64,000 nucleotides of DNA from contig JAQMRL010000006.1 in assembly GCA_035578175.1 (NCBI GenBank), forward strand, positions 66,138,001 through 66,202,000. Direction: 5' to 3'. Every line of letters begins with the position of its first letter. Positions within the stretch are counted from its first letter, which is position 1. The notes below the pieces were generated by a model, which did not search any database, was not told where the DNA came from, and worked only from the letters and a program-made list of their open reading frames with translations. The stretch is from Catonia carolina. Taxonomy: Eukaryota; Arthropoda; Insecta; Hemiptera; Achilidae. Below are positions 1 through 9,644 of this stretch, in pieces. A program made the position numbers and the translations under genes.

Positions 1-1188
1 TGAGGCGGGAGTTCCGTCTCATCGAGTCTCTCCCATGAGTCGGTGTACTCGTAAGGGTACACGCCTTTCCTCTTCACTAGGGACAGCTGTGTCCCGTTAA
101 AGAAAGACTCGGTATGGGCGAAGCCTTCGGGAGGGAGGTTGTCTACCAGAGCGCTCAGGCTGCTGGCCATGAACCTAAAAGTGTCGACAAACCTCACGGC
201 TAGCGTCTTGGTTATGTTTTTGGAGAAGGAAACGTACTTCTCCGTAGAATTAGGTATGACGGATATCCTCTTCTCGTCATAGCCGAGCTGTCTGACTATG
301 AAATGCGAGTCGTAATTGGAGGAGTTGTGGATGAAGACGGGCAAGAACTTCTGGTTCTGCCTCGACAGGTTGCATTTTGAACAGAGGGCGGCCCTGTACC
401 TGCCGGTCAGATGACAGTGGTCTCTGTTTGGTCTCATCTGAGGTCCGAACGTCAGGTCGCACATCTGGCATCTTATGGCGGCTTTGAACGATAACTCGTC
501 CTGAGCCGTAAAGACCATAGGAACGTTACGGTCCGACGCTGCGGCTACCCGTTCGACTATTTCTTTCAGGGTCTGCATAAAGTGCTCGGTAGCGTTGAGG
601 CCGCGGTAAAGCATAGGGGTTTTAGGGACTAATTCTCTAATGTCTTCAGGTAGAGTCGGGTCGACCACAAAGTACATCCCATAGCTCATGGGGACGTGAC
701 GCTCCGTGGCTATAGTGAAAGAAGATGACGGTTTGGGGAGATAACCCTCGGTAGGTTTCAGTATACACTCAAAGTCTGCATACGCTACTATAGGGACTGG
801 GAATATATGATGGTAATTTTTGAATTTCATCACAGTCTATAAGCTTTTGGATGCACATGTCTACAAGCGCTCCTATATCCGACCCGGGAAAGACGCAAGT
901 GTTGGAAGTCTTAAAACCTATATCTTGCACCTCTCCCGTCGTCGCCTTCTCGTACGTGCACTCCACTAAGATATTAAATTTATACGATCTTAGGGAGGTC
1001 AACATCTCCTTGAGCAGCTCCATCTCTTCCCTCAGGTGGATAAGGAGCACTGGCACGTCTTTAAATTCTTCGTTTGCGCTCTTGTAGTAATACGTCTGGA
1101 GGTTACAACCGAACGCATTCTCCAAGACGCAAAAGGTGCCAGACTCTTGAACTTGATCCAACCTGATTCGCTTGGCTTGCCTTTCCAT
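1..1188 (-). pseudogene. Protein-primed DNA polymerase B fragment, virus copy 1
   Basis: This is a second, damaged copy of the polymerase encoded at 19474-23601. It runs off the left edge of the window. The N-terminal ~117 residues (start codon at 1186-1188) match the intact copy closely. At about 840 the sequence jumps directly to the region just before the Exo I motif, so some 1.28 kb, including both copies of the duplicated N-terminal module, is missing. The junction shifts the frame, and translation from the original start would end near 769. Beyond it the Exo I motif, the Cys/His zinc cluster (DHCHLTG) and the Exo II region are still readable in the original frame down to base 1. Divergence from the intact copy is low, so both derive from closely related viruses. 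It cannot encode an active enzyme as it stands. Confidence 0.88.
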
Positions 1189-1359
1189 ATTTCCTGCAAA
1201 ACCATATGTTTTAGTTTAACGGGAAAAGTATGGTACTTTGAAATGAAAACAATGATAAACAGTTTAATACATTTATTCTATTAATACTATATAAATTGAA
1301 TACTAATACTATTACTAATACTAATACTGATACTAATAATACGATGGAATGTGCACCCG

Positions 1360-2403
1360 TCATTCTGTCTGAGGCTTCACCGCAGCGATTTGGCGTATGA
1401 TTTTTTTACTACCGCTCTTTTGCAAGATCGACTCGAGGGTATCATGTATTACTTCTTCGACCGCCTGCAAACGCGGATCACCCTCGTTGGCGACGAGCTC
1501 GACTCTGCTCTTAGCTTGTTTGTACCTGTCCTTGAAGGACAATCCCTCGATCTCGCTTGTCTCATACAGCTCTATTCTAATGAGGTATTTACCTCTCTTA
1601 GGTACCGACCATGCATTATAATGTTTCTGGTCGGTCTTAAGCTCTACAGACTCCGAGTACGATGATGGTTCCCGTGAGGGACCTGCATCCTCGAAGAGTG
1701 CGGTTATGGGTCGTTAGGCCGGTCTGGCCCTCATGAGATCCCATAGATCGTCGACGTCCTGCTCCCGGTACTGTTTCTCCTCGGAAGCAGGCAGGGTTCG
1801 TGCGCATTCCATCAGGAACCCGACAGTTAACCTCTCGTCCATCTTCTCTAAGACACCCATCTGGTTGTTCTCATTGAAGATGGGCAAGAGCATCTTCAAT
1901 TTTAACACTTAAACACAATTAAACTCTCCGATGCCTACGGATAGCCTTTTACAACTGTCGGGTTCCCTACCGCCCACCCTAGCGATCGCGTCCTCCCATT
2001 TCGCTAGGGTTACCAACCCGAATGTATAATACTGTACTAATATGTCTATCATACTGAGCATTCGGGTTGGTAATCGGGTCGGTTGCTCCCCTCGTGCCGC
2101 CGGCTGCGCCGCAGGTTCGACCAATTGCATCTCCTGTTGAACATGTACGGCCTCCGGCTGCATCTCGACTGGTTGCTGGGGTGGCTGAGGAGCTGGGACC
2201 TCCGGCTGCATCTCGACTGGTTGCCGAGGTGGCTGAGGAGCTGGTCGCGCCGGTAATAACTCGACTTCGGGTCGCTCGTCGTCTAAGTTTATTACCGGCA
2301 TGTTTCTAGCCGCCCCCAACACCTCGTCAAACAGTCTTGCCGCTTCCAGTCTTGTCAATTGCCGCGACACGGATGGAGCACGATTCATCTGCACAGAGAA
2401 CAT
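1360..2403 (-). pseudogene. Unknown viral gene, one long frame broken by two TAA codons
   Basis: Reading leftwards from an ATG at 2403, a single frame of 347 codons reaches a stop at 1360, interrupted only by TAA at 1909-1911 and 1714-1716. The N-terminal third is Pro/Gln/Glu-rich with a near-repeat containing QPVEMQPE twice. The C-terminal part is charged and predicted helical. I recognise no family. The gene is real rather than chance, because shredded and frameshifted pieces of both ends occur at the equivalent place in virus copy 2 (23745-23960). It overlaps the 3' end of the cyclin frame by 77 bases and lies upstream of the polymerase on the same strand, so it probably belongs to the same left-going transcription unit. 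An AATAAA signal for that strand sits near 1266-1271. Whether the two TAA codons are decay or real gene boundaries needs an intact relative. Confidence 0.6.
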
Positions 2404-3142
2404 ATAGCATTAGAACCTTTTGGATAGAATACGATAGGTCAATATATAACAACATCCCAGCAATTACGTCTTCTTCGACCTTCAACGAACTGAAAGAGCG
2501 TAACGTCACGCATACACATGCGCTGGCCAGTTCGCTGTAGCAGATGTCGTTAAAATCATAGGCGCAAACCGCCTCTAACAGGAGATCGTAAGACATATCT
2601 CTAACCTTCTTCAGGTCTCGGGCATCTACCGTAGGGAAAATCCTAGACAGAATCGGATGAACAAAGTCGTGAGGTAGTACTATAGATACCCTCCACGACA
2701 GCTCCTTCAGCACTTCCATCTCCCATTGCAGGATGGACTCTGTGCTACAGAAATCGGCGGTAGAGGCCGCCAACTCATCAGAAGTAAAGCATCCATACGC
2801 CTCGTAAAATTTTGAACTTATCAGCATGCACGAGCATGCCAGTAGCTGTAAATCATTCGGTTCAGTATCAGGCTTGCGGTTTAGGAACCGATCGAAATAT
2901 ATCACTGCGGCTGCAGCCACCTTGTGGTACATTCGCCTGTACTGACATAAATCTTTTATCCATCCTACTACTATGGTTCTCATATTCTTTCGGATCTTAG
3001 ATCCATCACATAGCTATGAGTAAACGGTTGGTGGAGGCTGGGATGAAAGCAGATTGTACAACACTACGTCACTTGTAAGGTTTGTATCTGCATATGCCAC
3101 AGTCTCAGCTGCGGTTTTCAAACATAGAAGGTTTGTAGCCAT
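2327..3142 (-). pseudogene. D-type cyclin encoded by the endogenous virus (one in-frame stop)
   Basis: The frame runs 272 codons from ATG at 3142 to TGA at 2327, with TAG at 3014-3016 (codon 43). From codon 54 it is a clear cyclin box. It has the MRTIVVGWIKDLC opening helix, the FDRFL motif (~codons 83-87), an LQLLACSCMLISSK helix whose Lys, with the Glu of WEMEVLKELSW (~140-150), occupies the positions used for CDK contact, and the PHDFV motif (~157-161) typical of D-type cyclins. D cyclins activate CDK4/6 and drive the G1/S transition in the nucleus; a viral copy would push host cells into S phase. The sequence before the stop still looks coding. It contains LLCLK where D cyclins have an Rb-binding LxCxE, here ending in Lys. 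The total length is close to cellular D cyclins. A capture from the host is likely. Translation could restart at the Met of codon 54, but the cyclin box would then begin at residue 1. Confidence 0.85.
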
Positions 3143-3210
3143 GTTCTCTATGCTGACGATATTCTCTTAGTAATTACTTAATTAATTTGTACCGACGACA
3201 AAATACTTAC

Positions 3211-3325
3211 GGTGAGATATGTAGCCTCGCTGGTACTGTTGTTGATGGAGCTGAAGAAGGTGATGATGGCGGTAGACGATGAGGTGACGGAGGATGCTGG
3301 GATGTTGTTGCTGATGGTGGAGTTA
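3211..3325 (-). other. Candidate 5' exon upstream of the viral cyclin
   Basis: On the minus strand a pyrimidine-rich tract ending in TTTTTTGCAG precedes 3325, and a perfect GTAAGT donor follows 3211. One frame across the 115 bases is open and rich in Pro, Ser and Thr. Another acceptor-like CAG sits just upstream of the cyclin ATG. This could be a leader exon or an N-terminal extension of the cyclin mRNA. It rests on splice-site appearance only. Confidence 0.35.
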
Positions 3326-3404
3326 CTGCAAAAAAGAAAACATATATTTATTCTGATGTCGTATGAATACCGTCAAGTTCATAACATCTAAATAATAAAA
3401 TTAC

Positions 3405-3578
3405 CTATTTCAACATTCTCCTTCTTCTCCTAGACCGGGTCTTCCTCAGGGTTGTAGATCGACGGGAATCTAGGTATAAACGGAATTCATCGTACAACCC
3501 CAGCTTCCGAAGAGTATGCAGGTCTACCCATGCCGACATACAATCCCCAGCCTCAGGCATGAAGAGGAGCGCCTTCAT
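3405..3578 (-). CDS. Small Arg-rich ORF at the end of virus copy 1 (57 aa)
   Basis: A 57-residue frame starts at ATG 3576-3578 and ends at TAG 3405-3407. It is acidic and hydrophobic at the N-terminus and ends in a very basic tail (RKTRSRRRRRMLK), which looks like a nuclear-localisation or nucleic-acid-binding segment. A TATA box lies about 35 bases upstream on the same strand, the same spacing as for the ATPase gene of copy 2. Its stop codon abuts a GTAATT donor-like site, so it may instead be the first coding exon of a longer left-going message leading to the cyclin. I recognise no family. Confidence 0.4.
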   Translation of the reverse strand: MKALLFMPEAGDCMSAWVDLHTLRKLGLYDEFRLYLDSRRSTTLRKTRSRRRRRMLK

Positions 3579-3612
3579 CTCCCCAGCCCAGATCCTATGC
3601 CCCCAAATCCTC

Positions 3613-3620
3613 CCTTATAT
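3613..3620 (-). promoter_or_regulatory. TATA box for left-going viral transcript, copy 1
   Basis: ATATAAGG on the minus strand lies about 35-42 bases before the ATG of the 57-aa ORF. Nothing viral is recognisable to the right of it, so it may mark the surviving edge of copy 1. No inverted terminal repeat like that of copy 2 is seen here. Confidence 0.4.
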
Positions 3621-3649
3621 TTTTGGAAGCACTACTCTCAATGTCCGCA

Positions 3650-4387
3650 TACCTGCTGTAAAACAAAAACGATGGTTCATCGTCTATCAAAGATCTCGAT
3701 GGTGCACTAGCATATAAATTGCCTCTCTTAGTTACTACAGTAAGTTCGAACTTTAAGTTTTAGGTATAATTATAGTAAAGGCTACTGTTTAATAAATTTA
3801 TTAGTATGATATAATATTCAGTATTACATACAATGCTAAACTAATCATATGTAGTTAGTACATAAAACTGACATCCAAGACGGGCCATTTTCACTGTGTT
3901 CCCGAGTTTGACGGGCTGTAACGTCAAAACGGTAAAAGATATTTGAAAATGGGTTTTATCATTGGATTGTTCGCAAATTTCTACATGGGAATAATGTGTC
4001 ACATGACCACCTTCGTAATAAAAAAAGCAGTTGCATTCAAGATGGCGGACCCAAGATGGCGGAAAAATGTACGATCATGTTTTCAGTAGTTTCTATTCAC
4101 ATTCATGAGATTATTTTGTGTTTTGAAGAAACAACTAGTTCGCGAAATATTTTGCCGTACTCGGACATTTGGGACACCCGGTATTATAATGTTGTTACCA
4201 ATTTTATGTAATTATTGATTTTTTAAAAATTCATGTCATTGAAGTTACGACTATTACGTATGTCGTTCTTCGTAATTTTTTTCCTGGAAACCGCGGTGCT
4301 CTTCAGTTGTACATTTGTTTTTTTTACATAAATAAATCTTTAAAATGGATCCTGCAGTTTGTGATTTTTCTAATACAAATATAAATA
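3650..4387. other. Non-coding flank
   Basis: AT-rich DNA without a supportable gene. It contains a short GC-richer stretch (about 3880-4075) that may be an unrecognised repeat. Confidence 0.5.
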
Positions 4388-5396
4388 CACTCACAGCAAA
4401 AAACCGGGCCACGTATTTTTTCTCATTTATTATGTTTCTTTTTACGTTTTAAGATACAATAACCACCTTCGACCACTAGCTTATGGAATGATAAGAACCA
4501 AAAAATCTTCTTAGCTCCTCAGGAAACAAATATTTTATTCAATTTAAAAAATAAACAATACTTTATCTTTAAATTTAATAACAAAAAATGGATTACATTA
4601 CTATAATGTGTGAAAATTAACTTTTTAAATTTAAATGATCAAATTATATATAATTGTTCTGGTTTTTTATGTAAACATTACAAATACCAGTCCTTTCAAA
4701 AATTTCACATTGTTCTGTAGCTATCCACATGTTGCTAGTAGCGGGTATTTCCTCCTCGTGATTGTACGATGGCTTCCACTCACCGGTTCATCCCTCGAAT
4801 CAGGGTCTGACTGGATGTTACCCTGATCAATTCTGTTCCACTCTTTACATAGAGCGTTTCTGAGCTGATTTAAATTGTTTTAATGAGGTAGACGAATTCT
4901 AACTCACTTTCCTAGTATGTTCCATGCATGCTTAATTGGGTTCATGTCAGGACTTTGTGCTGGCCACATTATTCTGTTCAGTCCAACTTCCTCACGGAAC
5001 TCATTTACGATCATTGCAGTGTGAGGACGGGTATTGTGAGAGTGAGGACGTGCACCAAGAGTTACTATTTACCAATAAATGGAGCATAAGATACAAAGTC
5101 CTGAAATAAGATCTCATCAATGTATCTTTCAGCAGTCAAAGAACCTGAATCAATGAAAACGAGCTTTGTGAGAGCGTCATAAGAAATGCCACGCTCACAC
5201 TATTACTGACCCTCCTTGAAAAGTGATTCGTGAACTGAATGTGCATTGAGTAAAACGTTCTCTTTGTCTTCTTCACACTCTTTTCCGTCCATCTGGAAAC
5301 CTCATAGAATCAGCCGATCATGTTATTTATTCAGAAAAAACATACGACGAAATTTTGAAAAATATAGGTGACCCTTAAGATTTTTTCCTGTGAGTG
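4388..5396 (-). mobile_element. Degenerate Tc1-like transposon
   Basis: A 1009-bp element is bounded by inverted ends (cactcacagcaaaaaa / ttttttcctgtgagtg) directly flanked by TA on both sides, the Tc1/mariner target-site signature. The minus strand retains decayed Tc1 transposase. A stretch like NTRPHTAMIV (where the second catalytic Asp context lies) is followed by WPAQSPDMNPIKHAWNILG, the usual third-acid region. There His or Lys occupies the places where Glu-His is normal. Stops and indels break the frame elsewhere. It is non-autonomous. Confidence 0.75.
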
Positions 5397-5716
5397 TACA
5401 TTTTAATGTTACTAAATGTACTTTTTGCTACTTATTTCTTGCTTTTACATGTGTTCTAGACAATTACACGTTTGTTCAAACCAAACATTTTTACTAAATC
5501 CAATTTCTTATTCTTATTCAATATACAGTATCTGAATCATTGCAATTCTCTATCCTTGTTCAACACACTTCACCTCTTACAGTAGGCTTTTCACAAATTT
5601 TTTGATGTGACGGAAACCTCCACAAGAAATCTATTCTTATATTAACAATCTATTACATTAAGCGGTATATTAATGACCAGTCATGTTACAATATGTCCAA
5701 CTTTGTGTAAACGTAT

Positions 5717-6232
5717 TTGTATCTTTATGACACTCAACTTTACACTTCTGAATCTATCCGTTATCTAGGTTTATATCTAGACAAGAGACTCACGTGGAAT
5801 GTACATGTGGATAAAACAAGAAAGACACTTCAGGACAAGTTCAAACAGTTGTACAGAGTTCTTTCACCCAAATACAAGTTACCAATTACATCCAAATTAA
5901 CCATTCACAACTCCTACCTTCGACCAATATGGAACTATGACAGTTAGCTTTATTGCTGTGCAAAACCATCGGTATCAGCGAAAATTCAGCGTTTTCAATC
6001 AAAGCTTTTACGCATGATAATTAACGCCTCCTATAATGTAATCAATAAAACGCTACACTCAGACCTAAACGTACCCTATATAAATGATGTATTCTTACAA
6101 CTCTATACAAAATTTAGGAAGAAACTTGTGAACCACCATAACCTATTGATCTCAAATCTGGTTACGCAGACTCTCCCAAACAATCCAATAGAACGTCTAA
6201 AACGTCGATGGAGCCGGGACCTCACCAATTAA
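5717..6232 (+). pseudogene. Jockey-like non-LTR retrotransposon, C-terminal ORF2 relic
   Basis: One frame (172 codons) matches the C-terminal end of jockey-clade reverse transcriptases: RYLGLYLDKRLTWNVHV near the start, then KIQRFQSKLLRMI, a segment ending in INKTLHSDLNVPYI, and a short tail. A TAG at 5945-5947 interrupts it. The polymerase core upstream is absent, as expected for a truncated, decayed copy. Confidence 0.75.
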
Positions 6233-8127
6233 CGTAGTACTGTAATTGACTATCCATTACAGTGTTCTAAATGCTGCACTTAATTTTACACTTATCTATT
6301 CACGTCGGAGTTCTCTCACTGGACTGTGTTTCCACTCACGTTTATGTACCATGTAAATTTTTTCCAAATTTTATGTTATCACATTCTCTGATTGTTTCCA
6401 ACAGATCGTTAATTTTCTAAATAGAGAAAAAAAATTATAACTAATATTTATTTACAAACTTATTAATTTAACTAGTTCATACAGGTTATAATAATTAAAA
6501 ATATTATTTAGAGACAGAATATAATATATTCTGTTCTAAAACTTAGCCAAGGCTTCATGAAACAACTTAAAAGTGATATAATTGTTTTATATATTCAAAT
6601 AATTGTAAAATTCCTACAAACGACAGGCTCACAATTGTAGCCTACCATCTTTCCAGTTACAAAGTAAGCTTTAATACGCGATTTATTGACCGTTTTAAAC
6701 TCACTTGCCTTAAGACTGTTCAAATAATTCAGAATTTATAAAAAGGGTGCCCGTTAAAAAAAAAATCATCAAAATTATACGATGGTTAATAACATAGAAG
6801 AACAGTCCAGAGAAAGCATAATATAGTTGAGCATTCTACTCTATACTAATAATATAAGAAACCAGTGAGGTAATTGATCAAGGAAAGCAATTAATTACAG
6901 TGTAGAAATAGATATGCGACTCACACACACATGCTCCGTTCTCATATCACAATCATTCAGCTAGCGCAGTGTCAAGCGTAATACATATAATAAAAAACGT
7001 TCGTAAAATATGCGGTTCATTACTATTGAATTAGAAATTTATCATGTGTTAGACCCTAGACCACAGCGAAGATGCAAGCAGTTGTATGTCTGTAAGAAAA
7101 AATATTATTATATGTAGTAATATCTCCTTACTGTCTTTTAAAACTCATGGTACTTCCTTCCGTAGTGAAATGGTGAACAACACACCTGTTATGTAAGATA
7201 CAGTGTTTCTAAACGACTTAAAGGTAATTTTGTAACTTATGAACGGAAATTTTCATTAGTTTCAATGTACCGTGTGTTATATCATGTAAATTTATGTAGG
7301 CCTATATCCTTAATATAAGATTTTAGTTTGTATTTTATCTTAGAGATAACGTGTTTAAACGTTTTTCATGAATAGTAGTTAATGTATTTCCAGTAATTCT
7401 AATCACACTTCTGTATTGGAATCTCTGGAAGCTCGTGCTATCTGGAAAACCCTAAGCACCCTTTTACTCTATTTAGAAAACTCGATTTGTTGAGAAAGTA
7501 TCCTCCACTAGTTCATCATGTATTTTCGGTGACCAAAAATTTCTTGAAAACTGATATTAGATACGGAAAAAATGTTTTGATGAGGAAGTTCTGATTTGAA
7601 AATCAAAACAATATGTTTCCATTTCCTTGATTTCAAACATTAGCTCAGGTATGATTTTTCAGAACTTTTATTCCCATACTAATAAAGTTTAATTTGATAA
7701 TAAAAATAATGCATTTTCACTTCACTACTGAGATGAAATTGTAAAATTCATAATTTTCTAGTTCCAAAATTTATCAGTTAGTATTAACGGTGCAAAAAAG
7801 AAAAAAGAAAATTATTACAAATTGAAAACCAGTTTTGTAATGTGAACACCTTTATAGGTTTCAATATTTCCTTAATATTGTGACACTTATCGCTAAGGTC
7901 CATTTCGGGATCTAGGTTATTAATAATTAATACACTAAAGTTTACAATTACAAATATTTATTACACTAAAAGATTTACAAAACAATCAACAATATAATTA
8001 TAATGAAGTGATACAATAACTTAATAATTTACTTAAAATAAATAATAAACAATAAATAACTTAATAATTTACTTAGCACCACTTACAACCAATTTTATAG
8101 ACTACACATACAAAATGAAAACTGAAT
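6233..8127. other. Non-coding AT-rich stretch
   Basis: I see no gene, RNA or clear repeat here. ORFs are short and of chance composition. Confidence 0.5.
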
Positions 8128-8544
8128 TTAATACAGATGTTGTTGTTTAGGTCATCAGCCGAAAGGCTGGTTTGAACCTGTAGAGGTTTTACTAAGTAAA
8201 ACAAGGAGTAAGGTGGTTTACCAGTGCCTTCCTCACTGAATGGAAAAGTACACTTATCAGCATGCCGGGCCCTCTGAAAAGCACATATTTTCCACTCTGC
8301 AAATGACACCTTCACTTCATTCACCACAGGGTCTGGCTGTATAATGAAATTCATTACTTTCAGAGGAGATAACTCTGATTGGTGTCTTTTACACCTCTAC
8401 CTCTTCTGTTTTTAAATGATTCAGTCATTTAATTGGCTGACCATGTGAGAAGAAATAGAACTATTTATTTTAGCCCTGCAACTAACAGATTGAGTGTAAA
8501 TAATTTGACACTCCACCTGTCTGTTATGGGCAGTTAATACAGAT
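8128..8544 (+). repeat. SINE-like 395-bp repeat with 11-bp target duplication (copy 1 of 3)
   Basis: The 395-bp body (8139-8533) is flanked by the direct duplication TTAATACAGAT (8128-8138 and 8534-8544). The same body occurs at 49403-49795 and 59413-59806. Near its left end the stretch gccgaaaggctggtttgaac resembles a pol III B-box context. Long target duplications of constant length imply target-primed retrotransposition. An open frame on the opposite strand, shared by the copies, reflects this shared sequence rather than a gene. Confidence 0.75.
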
Positions 8545-9279
8545 AGATTTACATTAACGTTTCACAATACACATACAAACAAAGACAGTATAACAATCGT
8601 TGACCAACACAATGTTCGGAACGCACCTGCACTACGTCCGATGACACTCGTCAAAGATCAAACGAACACTAACTCTGACCGCGCTCGGGGGTCTCTTATA
8701 TACTCATTCAAAAAGATCGTTCTAGTAAAGCAGAGAAACTTCATGCAAATAATAAAGTACAAAAAATAACCCTTTATAAGTGAGTGCTAGAAAAATCCAT
8801 TGTAAACAAGTCAATAATAGGTCTTTTGTAAATAGAAGTTGTTACAGGTCTCTTTCACAAATAATTGTACATAATACCCAACCTTTTATCATTTATACAA
8901 TAGGACAGTCCTATTAAATAATTTTTATGAATAGGCATACCCTCATTGTCATTATTGTCCTATTGTCACTTATTGTGACTATTTCACTCTATTATCCTCT
9001 CTTACTATTTTCATGAATAAAATTCTAGAAATTACGCTAACCATGTCTTTTCGATATTGTCACAATATTTACAAATATAAGATTTTTGTTATCAGCTTAA
9101 TAAGGTTTGTTTATATTATTCAGCTAATTAATCAATTGGTTTTATAACAATTATATTTAGCAAAAATTGATCGATTTTGAAATTTGTGTCAAAGCCGTTT
9201 CATTTCGTTTAATGTCTCCCGTTAGAGAATATATTTTTTTAAATTGCAATTTACTAAAAGATGACGACCATCTACTTTA
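8545..9279. other. Non-coding AT-rich stretch
   Basis: No gene is supportable. The right part may be decayed piggyBac sequence leading into the relic at 9280. Confidence 0.4.
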
Positions 9280-9519
9280 GCTGATAAAACACCTCCTCCA
9301 CCTAAAAAGAGACAAGCAGCACTGAGACCAATACAAGATATTTGGTTTGACAACATCAACCATTTACCGTTGTTTGAGGAAGAATATTCTGGTCTCTGTA
9401 AAAATAGTAACTGTCAGGGAAAAAGTTATGTAATTTGTAAGAAGTGTAAAATTAATTTATGTATAAGTAGCGGTAAGAACGGTTTTGCAGAATTTCACCA
9501 AAAAATTAAAATGAAATAA
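9280..9519 (+). pseudogene. piggyBac transposase C-terminal cysteine-rich domain relic
   Basis: An 80-codon frame without its own start contains a basic PPPPKKRQAALRP segment. A zinc-ribbon-like series follows: GLCKNSNCQGKS, ICKKCKINLC, and a terminal F-x-x-H (AEFHQKI). This order (Cys pairs, then Phe and His) is the C-terminal cysteine-rich domain of piggyBac transposases, which recognises the transposon ends. The catalytic domain upstream is not readable, so this is a 5'-truncated relic. Confidence 0.65.
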
Positions 9520-9524
9520 CTTTA

Positions 9525-9585
<61 letters not shown>
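9525..9585. repeat. (ATA)n microsatellite
   Basis: About 20 tandem AAT/ATA trinucleotides. Confidence 0.95.
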
Positions 9586-9644
9586 GTAGCTAGGAAGTGG
9601 GAGTACTGGGACAACCTTGACCTTTGACCCTCGGTTCTAGGATG

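Noticed and set aside
8073..8354. 93-aa ORF similar to ORFs at 49364-49546 and 59388-59627
   Set aside because: The similarity is explained by the 395-bp interspersed repeat they all lie in; the frames end differently and show no protein-like conservation.
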